Below, one piece after another: positions 1-7,727 of a stretch of 53,938 nt of DNA. Each line of letters begins with the position of its first letter. The stretch's first letter is position 1. A program made the position numbers and the translations under genes. The notes under the pieces were generated by a model. It searched no databases and had not been told where the DNA came from. It worked only from the letters and a program-made list of their open reading frames with translations. Location: assembly GCA_002729125.1 (NCBI GenBank), contig PBTQ01000001.1:1-53938 (forward strand), read 5' to 3'. The stretch is from Acidimicrobiaceae bacterium. GTDB taxonomy: Bacteria; Actinomycetota; Acidimicrobiia; Acidimicrobiales; Aldehydirespiratoraceae.

Positions 1-711
1 GAGTACTGGGTCGTCGGCGACACCCCGCCTACCCGCTTCTTCAGCGACTTAGGGTTCACCCGGAACGCTGAGCTCACCGAGGCCATAGGCGATCTCGACT
101 CGCTCCAGATCAGTGCCGAGCAACTCGACCTGCTCGACGTCGATCGGCTCATCATCGCCGCAGACCCCGTCACCCAGGAGGCGATCGAGGCCGATTCGCT
201 ATGGCAGAGCCTCTCGGTGTTCCAGGACGATCGCGTCGTGTGGATTCCGCAACGCAGCGAACTCTTTGGGGCGCTCAGCTTCTCGACGATCCTGAGCGTG
301 GAATTCCTCGTTGAGAATTTGGTCTCCCTATTGGCCGAGTCCGGCTCAGCGGACACACCTGATACCGAGCTCAGCCCTGAGGCGGAGGCGGCCATGGCCG
401 CCTTCGCCCTGGTCTACGACAGCGAGGCGGCTTGGGAGGACAAGGCCCCTCACCTCGAGAACGCAGCCTCGCTTGAAGCAAGCAACACCGGTTATCGGGA
501 AGGTGCATCCAACAACGGCGGCATCTCACTCAATCCCACCAGCGCCACGATCAATGGCGACGTGGCCACCGTTATCTACGACGTCTACTTCGGTGATAGC
601 CCCGCATACACCGACCTCGACCGGGTGATCGCCCGAGTCGACGGCGTGTGGCTCGTCACCGAAGAGGACTTCTGCGGCTTCCTGGCGTCGGCGCGCACCC
701 CATGCAACTGA
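1..711 (+). CDS. Siderophore ABC transporter substrate-binding protein fused to C-terminal Mtb12-like domain (5' partial)
   Basis: The frame is open from base 1, so the N-terminus and any lipoprotein signal lie outside the window. The first ~110 visible residues fit the C-terminal lobe of FecB/FepB-type binding proteins, which capture ferric siderophores outside the membrane. They include the segment DVDRLIIAADP followed by a 'VVWIPQR' strand and a closing helix (LSVEFLVENLVSLL). After a short acidic linker comes a second domain of ~110 residues (from about SPEAEAAM at base 376 on) with the pattern DKAPHLE..., GDVATVIYDV and FCGFLASARTPC. This resembles the small secreted Mtb12-like antigen domain seen in actinobacterial lipoproteins. 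The binding lobe is established family knowledge; the Mtb12 match is from memory of the pattern. A fusion of the two is unusual. A strong hairpin follows the stop. Confidence 0.75.
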   Translation, partial: EYWVVGDTPPTRFFSDLGFTRNAELTEAIGDLDSLQISAEQLDLLDVDRLIIAADPVTQEAIEADSLWQSLSVFQDDRVVWIPQRSELFGALSFSTILSVEFLVENLVSLLAESGSADTPDTELSPEAEAAMAAFALVYDSEAAWEDKAPHLENAASLEASNTGYREGASNNGGISLNPTSATINGDVATVIYDVYFGDSPAYTDLDRVIARVDGVWLVTEEDFCGFLASARTPCN

Positions 712-768
712 CCCCACCTCCTGAAGGGCCCTCCTAACCCCCTACTGCAGGGCAGCAGGCGGCATTCT

Positions 769-808
769 CGCCCGCCGAGTCCGTAGCTGCGAGCGGACTC
801 GGCGGGCG
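769..808 (+). terminator. Perfect 15-bp inverted repeat after the binding-protein gene
   Basis: Bases 769-783 pair perfectly with 794-808 around a 10-nt loop. The stem is almost entirely G+C. There is no T-tract, as is common for actinobacterial terminators. It lies 58 bp past the stop of the upstream gene and before the next gene, so it most likely ends the upstream transcript. Confidence 0.6.
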
Positions 809-947
809 GTGTCGCGCCCAAACGAGCGCTAGCTCAACGGTAGAGCCACCCCACGCGACGGCAAAGGCGAGAACGGCAAGATGAATGAGGCAATTCGACC
901 AAGACGCATTGCGGCGTGATGGCCTGGGCTTACGGCATGCTGCAGGC

Positions 948-1520
948 GTGCAGGATCTCCTAACGGCATTCGGGGTGGTGTTCGTCGCCGAGCTCGGCGA
1001 CAAGACCCAACTCGTAGCGGCTGGCTTTGCAACCCGCCATCAAGCCCGCCTGGTCGCGACCGGCGTCGTTGTCGGCTACGTCGCAGTCAGCTCGATATCG
1101 GTATTGATCGGCGCCGTCGCTGGCGCCGCCTTTCCCACCCGTGCCGTAAACATCGCCGCAGCGCTCGTATTCGTCGCTGTCGGGTTCGCCACCTTGCGCG
1201 CCGGCGACCCCGATGTCGGCGACCCTAAACAGTCGGGGACCGGCCGAGCGGCGGTGGGTGTCGCCGGGTCGATCGCGCTAGCGATTGTGCTGGCCGAACT
1301 CGGCGACAAGACGATGCTGGCAACGATCTCACTGGCTGCCGGCGGCGAAACGGTCGCCACATGGATCGGCGCGACGGCCGGCATCGCTTCGGCGGGGCTC
1401 CTTGGGGTCGTGTTTGGCGACGCCATCGCTCGACGGATGCGCCCGCGAGCCGTTCGGCTCGGCGCGGCGGCGCTCTTTCTCAGCATTGGCCTCTTGGTCC
1501 TAACCGTCGAGCTCCGATAG
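948..1520 (+). CDS. Gdt1/TMEM165 (UPF0016) family cation transporter
   Basis: Integral membrane protein of ~190 residues made of two homologous halves. Each half carries the family signature E-x-G-D-[KR]-[TS]: ELGDKTQ at about residues 15-21 and ELGDKTM at about 117-123. The acidic residues of the two motifs form the ion path. Characterised relatives move Mn2+ and/or Ca2+ out of the cytosol; bacterial ones are often manganese exporters. About six hydrophobic segments are visible, with a hydrophilic loop between the halves (about residues 85-100). The GTG at 948 is chosen because the protein then begins directly with the first helix, as is usual, and because CATGCT lies 6 nt upstream like a leaderless -10. 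An in-frame ATG at 885 would add 21 hydrophilic residues. Placed among iron genes, it may balance manganese against iron. The substrate is inferred. Confidence 0.85.
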   Translation: MQDLLTAFGVVFVAELGDKTQLVAAGFATRHQARLVATGVVVGYVAVSSISVLIGAVAGAAFPTRAVNIAAALVFVAVGFATLRAGDPDVGDPKQSGTGRAAVGVAGSIALAIVLAELGDKTMLATISLAAGGETVATWIGATAGIASAGLLGVVFGDAIARRMRPRAVRLGAAALFLSIGLLVLTVELR

Positions 1521-1540
1521 CCTGGTTAGGCACGCCTAAC
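1521..1540 (+). promoter_or_regulatory. IdeR/DtxR-like iron box upstream of the siderophore-interacting protein
   Basis: Bases 1526-1539 read TTAGG-CACG-CCTAA, the inner part of the IdeR/DtxR consensus TTAGGTTAGGCTAACCTAA. Over the 19-mer 1521-1539, 13 positions match. The wider palindrome GTTAGGC/GCCTAAC spans 1525-1540. It lies 43 bp before the GTG start of the reductase gene, a suitable place for iron-dependent repression. A similar site occurs at 5336-5354. Confidence 0.55.
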
Positions 1541-1582
1541 TGATCACAGCCTGATCAAAATACTCCGATGAGAGGAGTCCCT

Positions 1583-2377
1583 GTGTACGCAGAAGTTCAC
1601 TCGGTTGAGCGCCTGAGCCCATCGATGGTCCGCGTCGTCTTGTCCGGTGGTGAGCTCGATGCGTTCGAGCCCTCCCCCGCCACCGATGCTTACATCAACG
1701 CCCGATTCCTTCCATTGAACTCACCTGTCCCTGTGCCGTTCACCGACGACGACCTCGATGGCGTTGACGTAGAGCTGCGACCAAAGCCACGACGCTTTAC
1801 CGTTCGACGCTGGAACGCTGACGCCTCAGAGCTGACCATCGACTTCGTCGCCCACGGTGACGTCGGTTTCGCCGGCAATTGGGCACAACGCGCAAAGCCT
1901 GGTGACCGGCTTCAATTCTCCGGCCCGAGCGGCTCTTACCGACCTTCGATCGACGTTGATTGGCACCTGATGGTCGGCGACGAATCCGTGCTGCCCGCAA
2001 TCGGGGCGGCGCTCGAGGCAATAGAGCCCGGGCGGCACGTCCAAGTTGTAGCTGTCGTTGACGACGCAGGGTGTGAACTTGACCTCCCGAGCCGAGGTGA
2101 CGTGTCGATCACCTGGCTACACCGGGACGGCGTAGCCGATATCGAGGCTCTACTTCCCGATGCCGTTGCGGCAACGACTTTTCCTGAGGGAAGTTTCGAC
2201 GTCTTCGTTCACGGCGAGGCCGCAGAGGTGCGCGCCGTGCGTAAACACTTGCTCGCCGAGCGAGGCGTCACCTCGGACCGTGCATCAATCTCGCCGTATT
2301 GGCGCCGCACCTACACCGACGAGGCCTGGCGGGAGATTAAGCGCGACTGGGTCGCTGACCAGGCCAACGACGTCTGA
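1583..2377 (+). CDS. Siderophore-interacting protein (FAD-dependent ferric-siderophore reductase)
   Basis: About 264 residues, the usual length of the ViuB/SIP family. These cytoplasmic flavoproteins reduce Fe3+ in imported siderophores to release Fe2+. The N-terminal FAD-binding barrel shows the flavin motif RRFTVRRW and the segment DFVAHGDVGFAGNWA. The NAD(P)H-binding lobe has GDESVLPAI and FVHGEAAEVRAVRKHLL, and the C-terminus has the family ending SPYWRRTYTDEAWREIKRDW. GTG 1583 is preferred as start because AGAGGAG (1571-1577) lies just upstream as a ribosome site; an ATG at 1568 would place that site inside the gene. Expression is probably iron-controlled through the IdeR-like box at 1521-1540. 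It faces the haem/siderophore operon that ends at 2411, and a small ACCCC-GTAT-GGGGT hairpin at 2385-2398 lies between the two convergent genes. Confidence 0.9.
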   Translation: MYAEVHSVERLSPSMVRVVLSGGELDAFEPSPATDAYINARFLPLNSPVPVPFTDDDLDGVDVELRPKPRRFTVRRWNADASELTIDFVAHGDVGFAGNWAQRAKPGDRLQFSGPSGSYRPSIDVDWHLMVGDESVLPAIGAALEAIEPGRHVQVVAVVDDAGCELDLPSRGDVSITWLHRDGVADIEALLPDAVAATTFPEGSFDVFVHGEAAEVRAVRKHLLAERGVTSDRASISPYWRRTYTDEAWREIKRDWVADQANDV

Positions 2378-2410
2378 CACCACCACCCCGTATGGGGTCC
2401 CGCATAGCAA

Positions 2411-3205
2411 TCAGCTCGATGCTTGGGCGCGTGCCTCGCCAAGAAGTTCGATCACAGCTGGGCGTGCCTGATCGGAATCGGTGAGTGGGTTAGCGAACGG
2501 CAACCTCGCCATACGCGGTCCGGCTGGGGTGTCTGCGGTAAGCGTCACCCCGTAGCGGTCGATTCCCACCATCTTCGCGTCGGTCGCATCGCCGAGACCG
2601 GCGAGCACCTGCACGTAGAGCAGGTTGGCGTCGCGATGGTCGTCATTCATGTGCTCGACGACGCCACCGGCGACCTCGGAAAGCGGATCGACCTCAGCTC
2701 CGGCGTAGTCGTCAGCATCGACCCAGCTCATGTGACCAAAGCCACCGACGTAGCGGACCGACTCGACGTTGATGCGCCAGAAACCGAAGTCGGTGAAGTC
2801 GGCATAATAGGACGCGTACGGATGCTTCTCGAGATAGCGATCACGGAGATCACCGGGCTGCTCAAGCAACTCGATTCGCCCGACCATGGTAAGACGGGCG
2901 TTCCCGAGCGGGTCTCCGTCGCCGCTCATGTCGACCATGAGCATGCTCACTCGGTCGTCACCGCGAGCGTTGACCGTGTGCTCGGCCATCTCGCTAATCA
3001 GCACGATCGGCTGACCAACATCATCGGCTGCGTAAGAGACAACGCTGCCGTATGGGTAGCCCGCTGAAGTCAAAGTCGACAGCGTCGCCATTCGGTTCGC
3101 GGCGACGAGCGTGCGGGACAACTCGGCGTCGACCGGAAAAGACGATGGATCACCTGCAATCGGTGGGCCCGCCCGGCCTCCACCATGTTCTTTCGGCCGA
3201 CTCAT
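2411..3205 (-). CDS. HugZ-like haem utilisation protein (FMN split barrel plus DUF2470)
   Basis: 264 residues. The N-terminal two thirds form a pyridoxamine-phosphate-oxidase-like split barrel (from about MATLSTLTSAGYPYGSVV), ending in RYVGGFGHMSWV, which resembles the haem-contacting segment of HugZ/HutZ proteins. The C-terminal ~85 residues carry the DUF2470 pattern EHMNDDHRDANLLY...MVGIDRYGVTL. Characterised relatives bind haem and some degrade it to free iron; whether this one is catalytic cannot be told from sequence. The gene starts inside the end of the upstream binding-protein gene (ATGA overlap at 3202-3205), so it is the third gene of an iron-uptake operon. That context favours haem-iron release over a general flavin-reductase role. 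Confidence 0.8.
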   Translation of the reverse strand: MSRPKEHGGGRAGPPIAGDPSSFPVDAELSRTLVAANRMATLSTLTSAGYPYGSVVSYAADDVGQPIVLISEMAEHTVNARGDDRVSMLMVDMSGDGDPLGNARLTMVGRIELLEQPGDLRDRYLEKHPYASYYADFTDFGFWRINVESVRYVGGFGHMSWVDADDYAGAEVDPLSEVAGGVVEHMNDDHRDANLLYVQVLAGLGDATDAKMVGIDRYGVTLTADTPAGPRMARLPFANPLTDSDQARPAVIELLGEARAQASS

Positions 3206-4248
3206 GGGAATACTCCTTCGAGATCATCCAGAATCATATTCGCCGCTGCGACCCCACCCTGCTGCCACGCCAACGGATCAACAACGTGGACGTTCCCCGA
3301 TTCGGCTGCGCCGAGGGTCGGATAGAGCGGATGGTCGAGAATGGCCTGAATGGTGCCATCGACATCGCTGCCGTCGGGATTGGCGCCTGCGCCAAACACG
3401 AAGAGGTGATCGGCATCAGCGAGTCCGAGTTCCTCAAGCGAGAGCTGCACGTAGCGGATGCCGGTGTCATCGGCCGGAACGGCAGAAGGCCACGAAAAAC
3501 CGACGTCATCGAACACCTGGCCCGCAAAGTGGAACCTCGTGTGGAGCCGGATAAGTGGACCGAGAGCCCGCACGATGGTGGTCTCCACGCCGGCGGGGTC
3601 CCCAATCGCCGCCTGAAGGTCCGCGACGCGAGCGTCGTAGGCGGCAAGTTCTTCAATCATCTCCGCCTCCCTTCCGACAGCTGCGGCGATGCGCACTCCC
3701 GAACCGCGCCAGTCCGTCAGGTCATGCTCGACTGCAACGGTGGGAGCGATCCGCGAATACACGTCAAACGTTTCCTGCAGGCCGGAGTCGAAACCAATGA
3801 TGAGATCGGGTCGCATGGCCGCCATCAATTCCGGGTTCTCATCAGGAAACCCGATCGATTCGATCCCGTCTAGGTCGTAGTTTGAGAGCAGGCGTGTCAC
3901 GTTTATCGGCCCGTCTGGTAGCGGCGCGCCGACGATGTTCTCGACACCGAGAAAAAGCAGTACCGGCAGAATCGTCCCTGCATCCAGAATCAGGATCCGC
4001 TCCGGCGAGTTCGGCACCTCGGTCGTTCCGAACGCATGCTCCACCACCCGTACCGTCAGGGACTCGGCAACCGCCGTCGTTTCCGTCACTTCGTCGAGTC
4101 CCGTCGTGGTCGACGCCACTGCGAGCGAAACCGTCGTGATCGAGGCTGCGGGTCCCGAAGCCAGCTCACCAGGCGTGCCTCCACCACCGCTCGATCCGCA
4201 AGCAACAGCGAACAGAGCAAGAACAGCGACAGCAACTCGATACTTCAC
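3202..4248 (-). CDS. Iron-siderophore ABC transporter substrate-binding lipoprotein
   Basis: 348 residues. It begins with a lipoprotein signal (MKYRVAVAVLALFAVAC, Cys17 as lipid anchor), then a low-complexity Gly/Ala/Thr/Ser linker to about residue 65. The rest is a FepB/FecB-type helical-backbone binding fold: 'PERILILDAGTILPVLLFLGVE', 'MRPDLIIGFDSGLQE', 'IAPTVAVEHDLTDWRGSG', and a C-terminal 'VHVVDPLAWQQGG'. Such proteins sit on the outer face of the membrane and hand ferric siderophores to the FecCD permease. It overlaps both neighbours by 4 bp and is translationally coupled to them. The divergent permease/ATPase genes at 5365-8514 are the obvious partners. The exact siderophore cannot be predicted. 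Confidence 0.88.
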   Translation of the reverse strand: MKYRVAVAVLALFAVACGSSGGGGTPGELASGPAASITTVSLAVASTTTGLDEVTETTAVAESLTVRVVEHAFGTTEVPNSPERILILDAGTILPVLLFLGVENIVGAPLPDGPINVTRLLSNYDLDGIESIGFPDENPELMAAMRPDLIIGFDSGLQETFDVYSRIAPTVAVEHDLTDWRGSGVRIAAAVGREAEMIEELAAYDARVADLQAAIGDPAGVETTIVRALGPLIRLHTRFHFAGQVFDDVGFSWPSAVPADDTGIRYVQLSLEELGLADADHLFVFGAGANPDGSDVDGTIQAILDHPLYPTLGAAESGNVHVVDPLAWQQGGVAAANMILDDLEGVFP

Positions 4249-5306
4249 GCCAGCTCCTCGATGGTCTTGACGAGTTCACCGATCAGCCGTATCCGGCCCT
4301 CAACACCTTGAAAGCCGACCCGGTCGAGAATCGCAACCCGCCCAGCGGCGACAGCGGGGATGGCCTTCCAAAGGGGCTGATCCTCGGCCGCCGCCAGCGC
4401 ATCCGATTCCGACTCAAGTTCGAGGTTCTGGAGCAACAGCAACACGTCGCCATCAAGCAGCGTTAGTTGCTCGTCTGAGAGCGGGCGGATGCGCCCAAAC
4501 GCCTCGTTGGCGAAGTCGCCGCCACCGGGTGACACGGTCAAGCCGAGGTCCAGGAGCGTCGCCGGAACCGCAGCGGGCGCGTCGACCCATGCCGCAAAGG
4601 CGAAGTCGTAAACGCTTGCAACGCTTACGGTGAGACCGGGGGCGAAAACACCTCGAGCCTCGGCGAGGGCGCGGTCGTAGAGCCCCAACAGCCCATCACC
4701 TCGCCCAGGAACGCCGAGCGCATCGGCGAGTTCGCGCACCCGGTCCCGCCAGTCGTCAGCTTGCAAGACTACGATGTCATCGGCAAGCCCATCGATGAGG
4801 TCACCGGCATCTGCAAGGTCGATGAAGCTCTGTCCGACAATCAGCAGGTCGGCATCAAGAGTCCAGAGTTCTTCTGGGTTGAGGTCGAACGACGACCTAA
4901 ATTCGATGCCCAAAGTGTCGCGCTCGATCCCGACAAAGCCATCGGTCCCATTTGTCGTGGAAAAAACCGGTGTGACCCCCATGGCCAAGAGGTCGGCAAG
5001 TAACTCATCCTCCCCTAGGGCCACGACCCGGCCGATGTCGAGCGGCGAGTCTTCGATCACTATCGACTCTGGCTGCTCCACCGGCCCGTGGGTCGATGAA
5101 CTCGAGTGTGCGGCATCGTCATCGGGTCCAGAGGTCGCCGTCTCAGATCCCGACTCGCTTACACGTTCAGGGCCCGACGCCGACCCAGCCAGATCGGCGT
5201 TGCTGCCAACGGTGGCTTCGGGGCCTCCGCAGGCTGAGGCGAGCAGCGCAAGAGCCACCATGACCGCTGGTAACGATGGGCGAGAGAGAAAGCGGCGATC
5301 GAACAC
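4245..5306 (-). CDS. Iron-siderophore ABC transporter substrate-binding lipoprotein (first gene of operon)
   Basis: 353 residues from a GTG start. The frame stays open far upstream, but the GTG at 5306 is best: it gives a lipoprotein signal (basic start FDRRFLSR, hydrophobic LPAVMVALALL, lipobox ASAC) and lies 7 nt after a TACACT -10 (5314-5319). After a Ser/Gly/Glu-rich linker the mature part shows binding-protein elements: 'LGEDELLADLLAMGVTPVFS', 'LWTLDADLLIVGQSFIDL', 'VVLQADDWRDRVRELADALGV' and a C-terminal 'VAAGRVAILDRVGFQG'. It heads the three-gene operon 5306-2411 (two binding proteins plus HugZ-like protein). An IdeR-like box at 5336-5354 lies upstream, so iron repression is likely. 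Having two different binding proteins for one permease suggests more than one siderophore is taken up. Confidence 0.87.
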   Translation of the reverse strand: MFDRRFLSRPSLPAVMVALALLASACGGPEATVGSNADLAGSASGPERVSESGSETATSGPDDDAAHSSSSTHGPVEQPESIVIEDSPLDIGRVVALGEDELLADLLAMGVTPVFSTTNGTDGFVGIERDTLGIEFRSSFDLNPEELWTLDADLLIVGQSFIDLADAGDLIDGLADDIVVLQADDWRDRVRELADALGVPGRGDGLLGLYDRALAEARGVFAPGLTVSVASVYDFAFAAWVDAPAAVPATLLDLGLTVSPGGGDFANEAFGRIRPLSDEQLTLLDGDVLLLLQNLELESESDALAAAEDQPLWKAIPAVAAGRVAILDRVGFQGVEGRIRLIGELVKTIEELA

Positions 5307-5313
5307 TGTAGGG

Positions 5314-5357
5314 AGTGTACAGAAAGCCTCGTAAATTTTATTAGGACTACCTATCAT
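5314..5357. promoter_or_regulatory. Divergent iron-regulated promoter: two leaderless -10 elements and an IdeR-like box
   Basis: The 58-bp gap between the divergent genes holds three elements. On the minus strand, TACACT (5314-5319) lies 7 nt before GTG 5306. On the plus strand, TATCAT (5352-5357) lies 7 nt before ATG 5365. Between them is TTAGG-ACTA-CCTAT (5341-5354); the 19-mer 5336-5354 matches 12 of 19 positions of the IdeR/DtxR consensus. The box overlaps the plus-strand -10 and lies upstream of the minus-strand -10, so one bound repressor could silence both operons. Confidence 0.6.
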
Positions 5358-5364
5358 CAGCGCA

Positions 5365-6603
5365 ATGAGCGTGACGGATGAGTCTTCTGTCGATGTCAGC
5401 CCAGGTGACGGTGTCTTGTCCCGGGTGTCCTGGGTCGCGCTCGCAGCCCTGATCGCAATGGTCGCCGCTTTGTTGATCTGGCCCGAGTCGATCCCTGAAT
5501 TCCAGTTCTCGTGGTTCGAGGTGGTGGGCATCGTCGGCGTGCTAACCGGCGGCCCGATCATGGCTTCGACGATGGCCCACACACGCAGCCCCACCGCTGG
5601 CCCCCTGGTGCGCAACCATGCCCTGGCCCTTCCATGCTCGCTCGCGCTCTTTTCCTTGTTTGTCCTATTGAGCCTGCGCTGTGGCTCTCTCGAGATCGAC
5701 AACGCCACCGCCTGGAATGCGCTCTTCGACTACGACGACCGCACCCAAGGACAGATCGTGGTCCGGGAGCTGCGAACACCCCGAACCCTCCTAGGAGCGG
5801 TCGCCGGCGCCTGCCTTGCCGTCGCAGGCGCAATCACTCAGGGCGTGACCCGGAACCCTCTCGGGGCCCCGGGTATCCTCGGGGTCAACACGGGCGCGTC
5901 ATTCGCGATCGTGACCGCCATCTTCGTTGGCGGCTTCGTATCCCCCGAAGGCTATGTCTGGTTCTCTTTCATCGGAGCGGCCGGCGCTGCAGTGCTCGTC
6001 TATGCCGTCGCCTCAGTCGGGCCGGGTGGCGCCACCCCAGTCAAGCTCGCCCTCGCTGGTGTCGTGATCACCGCCCTGCTTAGCGCCTGGACTACGAGCC
6101 TCTTGCTGCTGGACCAAGAGACCCTCGACCAAGCCCGCTTCTGGCTGGCGGGTTCAATCGCCGCGCGGGGCACCGACGAGATCGCGCTGCTGTGGCCCAT
6201 CATCATCACCGCTCTGATCAGCGCCATGGCGCTCGGTCGGCAGGTGAACCTCTTGTCGATGGGTGAGGACGTCGCAGCAGGTCTTGGACAGCGCGTCAAC
6301 TCCGTCCGGGCGATCTCAGCGGCAGTGGTCGTCGCCCTGGCTGGCAGTGCCGTTGCGATTGCCGGCCCGGTCGCCTTCATCGGCCTTGCGATCCCTCACA
6401 TGGTGCGGGCGCTCGTGGGACCCGACTATCGCTGGATAATCCTCTACAGCCTGGTTCTCGGCCCCTGCCTGCTCCTTGGCGCCGACGTCGTCGGTCGGGT
6501 CGTCGTCCGGCCGTCCGAGCTCCAAGTCGGAATCGTCACCGCAGCAATTGGAGCGCCGTTCTTGATTTATCTCGTCCGGTTCACGAAGTTGGCGGAGCTG
6601 TGA
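5365..6603 (+). CDS. FecCD-family siderophore ABC transporter permease
   Basis: 412 residues, longer than the usual ~330-350 because of an extra N-terminal ~70 residues with two hydrophobic segments (about 22-40 and 48-66). The core has the expected eight to ten transmembrane helices and FecCD signatures: 'RELRTPRTLLGAVAGACLAVAGAITQGVTRNPLGAPGILGVNTGA', 'LALAGVVI', 'GEDVAAGLGQRVN' (coupling-loop region that contacts the ATPase), 'GPVAFIGLAIPHMVRALVGPDYR' and 'PSELQVGIVTAAIGAPFLIYLV'. It forms one half of the membrane channel for ferric siderophores, paired with the next gene, which it overlaps by 4 bp (GTGA). Expression starts from the iron-box promoter at 5314-5357. Assignment to the family is secure; the substrate is not. 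Confidence 0.92.
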   Translation: MSVTDESSVDVSPGDGVLSRVSWVALAALIAMVAALLIWPESIPEFQFSWFEVVGIVGVLTGGPIMASTMAHTRSPTAGPLVRNHALALPCSLALFSLFVLLSLRCGSLEIDNATAWNALFDYDDRTQGQIVVRELRTPRTLLGAVAGACLAVAGAITQGVTRNPLGAPGILGVNTGASFAIVTAIFVGGFVSPEGYVWFSFIGAAGAAVLVYAVASVGPGGATPVKLALAGVVITALLSAWTTSLLLLDQETLDQARFWLAGSIAARGTDEIALLWPIIITALISAMALGRQVNLLSMGEDVAAGLGQRVNSVRAISAAVVVALAGSAVAIAGPVAFIGLAIPHMVRALVGPDYRWIILYSLVLGPCLLLGADVVGRVVVRPSELQVGIVTAAIGAPFLIYLVRFTKLAEL

Positions 6604-7727
6604 CGTTCGCCATCGCTGCGCCCGCAGCCAACACCGCAATGATCGTCACCGCCAGCTTGCTCGGCGTCTTCGCTGCGCTCCGTCTGGCCGACGTCGTCCC
6701 CAATCGACGCTTTTCGTTTCGTATTGGGCCAGTCAGTGCACTCATTCAGTCCCGCGTGATCGTCATCGGGGTGGCCGGGTTGATACTCGCCGGCACCTTG
6801 TTGGTCATCGGATTGATCGTCGGCGACTTCCCGATCGGCGCATGGGACGCCCTCGGCGAGGCGTTCTGGGCCCGGGGAGGTGAGTTCGACTTCATTGTCA
6901 ACACGCTCCGCTTCCCGCGAGTGACCGTTGCAATCCTCGCGGGCATGTGTCTCGGCATGTCAGGCGCCATCTTCCAGGCCTTGATCAACAACCCGCTGGT
7001 CTCGCCCGACATCATCGGAGTCAATACAGGCGCTGCAGTCTTCGCCGTGCTAGTCCTCGCAACCGGGAAGAACATCGGACTGTTGCCCGTAGCCGCCTTC
7101 GGTGGTGCGCTGGGGGCTGCCGCGATCATCTACCTTCTCGCCTGGAAGCGTGGTGTTTCGGGTTCGCGGCTCGTGCTCGTCGGTGTTGGGGTGCAAGCGC
7201 TGCTCGGGGCTGTGATCACCTTCATCACCGTCCGTTTCCCGATCGAGAGGATCGCCGCCGCTGCTCGTTGGCAAGCCGGTTCACTATTCGGCGTCAGTTG
7301 GGAAGACGCCCGGACGCTCACCATCGGCTTGTTGCTGCTCACCCCGGCCGCATTCGTCTTGACCCAACGTCTGCGGCTTCTGCAGTTGGGAGACGAAGCG
7401 GCGGCGGGACTCGGCATCCACGTCGAACGCGACCGATTGGCGTTGATCGCAGTTGCATCAGGGCTCGCGGCCGTGGCCGTCGCCGTCACCGGCCCGTTGG
7501 GCTTCGTCGCCCTTCTCGTCCCTCACATGGTGCGGCTTATGGTCGGCCAACTCACCGGCGGCACCTTATTGCTGACCGCAGTCGGCGGCGGCGCCTTCCT
7601 GCTCAGCGCCGATCTGATCGCCCAGCGCCTGTTCGCGCCAACGAGCCTGCCGGCCGGTGTCGTCACCGGCGCAATCGGCGGTCCGTACTTCCTCTTCCTC
7701 TTGGCCAGGTACAACCGTGCACTCTGA
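6600..7727 (+). CDS. FecCD-family siderophore ABC transporter permease (second subunit)
   Basis: 375 residues from a GTG that overlaps the preceding stop (GTGA). It begins with an extra hydrophobic segment, then the normal FecCD core: 'NTLRFPRVTVAILAGMCLGMSGAIFQALINNPLVSPDIIGVNTGA', 'LVGVGVQALLGAVITF', 'LGDEAAAGLGIHVER' (ATPase-coupling loop), 'GPLGFVALLVPHMVRLMVG' and the ending 'LPAGVVTGAIGGPYFLFLL'. With the preceding protein it would make the heterodimeric permease (FepD/FepG-like arrangement). The ATPase gene starts 11 bp before this one ends, so the three are translated together. Confidence 0.92.
   Translation: MTFAIAAPAANTAMIVTASLLGVFAALRLADVVPNRRFSFRIGPVSALIQSRVIVIGVAGLILAGTLLVIGLIVGDFPIGAWDALGEAFWARGGEFDFIVNTLRFPRVTVAILAGMCLGMSGAIFQALINNPLVSPDIIGVNTGAAVFAVLVLATGKNIGLLPVAAFGGALGAAAIIYLLAWKRGVSGSRLVLVGVGVQALLGAVITFITVRFPIERIAAAARWQAGSLFGVSWEDARTLTIGLLLLTPAAFVLTQRLRLLQLGDEAAAGLGIHVERDRLALIAVASGLAAVAVAVTGPLGFVALLVPHMVRLMVGQLTGGTLLLTAVGGGAFLLSADLIAQRLFAPTSLPAGVVTGAIGGPYFLFLLARYNRAL

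Noticed and set aside
823-900. tRNA-like D-arm (GCTC-AACGGTA-GAGC at 832-846) upstream of the Gdt1 gene
   Set aside because: No anticodon stem, T-arm or matching acceptor strand can be formed downstream, so it is not a tRNA. It also lacks the conserved core of the yybP-ykoY manganese riboswitch.
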